From: Bacillota bacterium | Lineage (GTDB): Bacteria > Bacillota > Clostridia > Lachnospirales > Lachnospiraceae | DNA length: 6,916 nucleotides | Assembly: GCA_023425485.1 (NCBI GenBank) | Contig: JAFACO010000332.1 | Location: forward strand, 1 to 6,916 | Direction: 5' to 3' | Part shown: positions 6,848 to 6,916 of the stretch, in pieces | Numbering within the stretch: position 1 is the stretch's first letter | Layout of the letters: each line of letters opens with the position of its first letter | Made by a program: the position numbers and the translations under genes | Notes under the pieces: generated by a model | What the model saw: only the letters and a program-made list of their open reading frames with translations | Told to the model about the DNA's origin: nothing | The model's database searches: none

Positions 6848-6916
6848 ATTAAACTAACATTAAAATTCATTAGAATTATAAATATTTTACATTATTTATT
6901 GTAATAACCGATTAAA
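6848..6916. other. AT-rich upstream region with two short inverted repeats
   Basis: This is noncoding sequence to the window edge. It contains AATTC-4 nt-GAATT (6864-6877) and TTACA-8 nt-TGTAA (6887-6904), both upstream of the sulfatase promoter's -35 box. They could be operator half-sites for this gene or for a divergent gene beyond the edge. Short palindromes are common by chance in such AT-rich DNA, so no regulator is assigned. Confidence 0.25.

Noticed and set aside
1..6916. Mobile element, CRISPR array, tRNA/rRNA or novel defence system
   Set aside because: No terminal inverted repeats with transposase, spaced direct repeats, clover-leaf sequence or unexplained gene cassette was seen. 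The window is a transporter operon next to a single envelope gene.

Overview
This AT-rich window looks like chromosomal DNA from a low-GC Gram-positive bacterium, most likely a clostridial Firmicute, possibly Lachnospiraceae-like. The basis is strong GGAGG-type ribosome binding sites, A/T-rich codon choice, sigma-A-like promoters and a Gram-positive LTA-synthase-type membrane sulfatase. The exact species cannot be read from the window.

Positions 1-4501 (+ strand) hold a high-affinity branched-chain amino acid (Liv/HAAT) ABC uptake operon in the classical order: substrate-binding protein livK (5' end outside the window), permeases livH and livM, and ATPases livG and livF. Genes from livH to livF are tightly packed: 11 nt separate livH and livM, livM and livG overlap by 8 nt, and livG and livF overlap by 14 nt. 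A strong hairpin terminator follows livK, and a probable promoter for livHMGF overlaps its 3' arm. This could let the binding protein be made in excess over the membrane complex. LivK would capture Leu/Ile/Val (or related amino acids) outside the cell, LivH/LivM would form the channel, and LivG/LivF would drive transport with ATP.

Positions 4501-4610 form a short convergent intergenic region with one long hairpin that has a T-run on both strands. It probably terminates transcription from both sides.

Positions 4610-6736 (- strand) encode a five-TM LTA synthase/phosphoglycerol transferase-type sulfatase with an Ig/TIG-like C-terminal extension. The reading frame is broken by one in-frame TAA at 5351-5353. 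Both sides of the stop are otherwise well preserved. The stop separates the nucleophile Thr from the metal-binding Asp-His, so the product as written should be inactive. A near-consensus promoter (TTGACG-17 nt-TATAAT) lies upstream at 6819-6847.

Positions 6737-6916 are AT-rich noncoding DNA holding that promoter and two short inverted repeats. I found no mobile element, CRISPR array, tRNA or rRNA, and nothing that looks like a new multi-gene system. The most notable points are the nonsense-interrupted sulfatase and the overlapping terminator/promoter between livK and livH.
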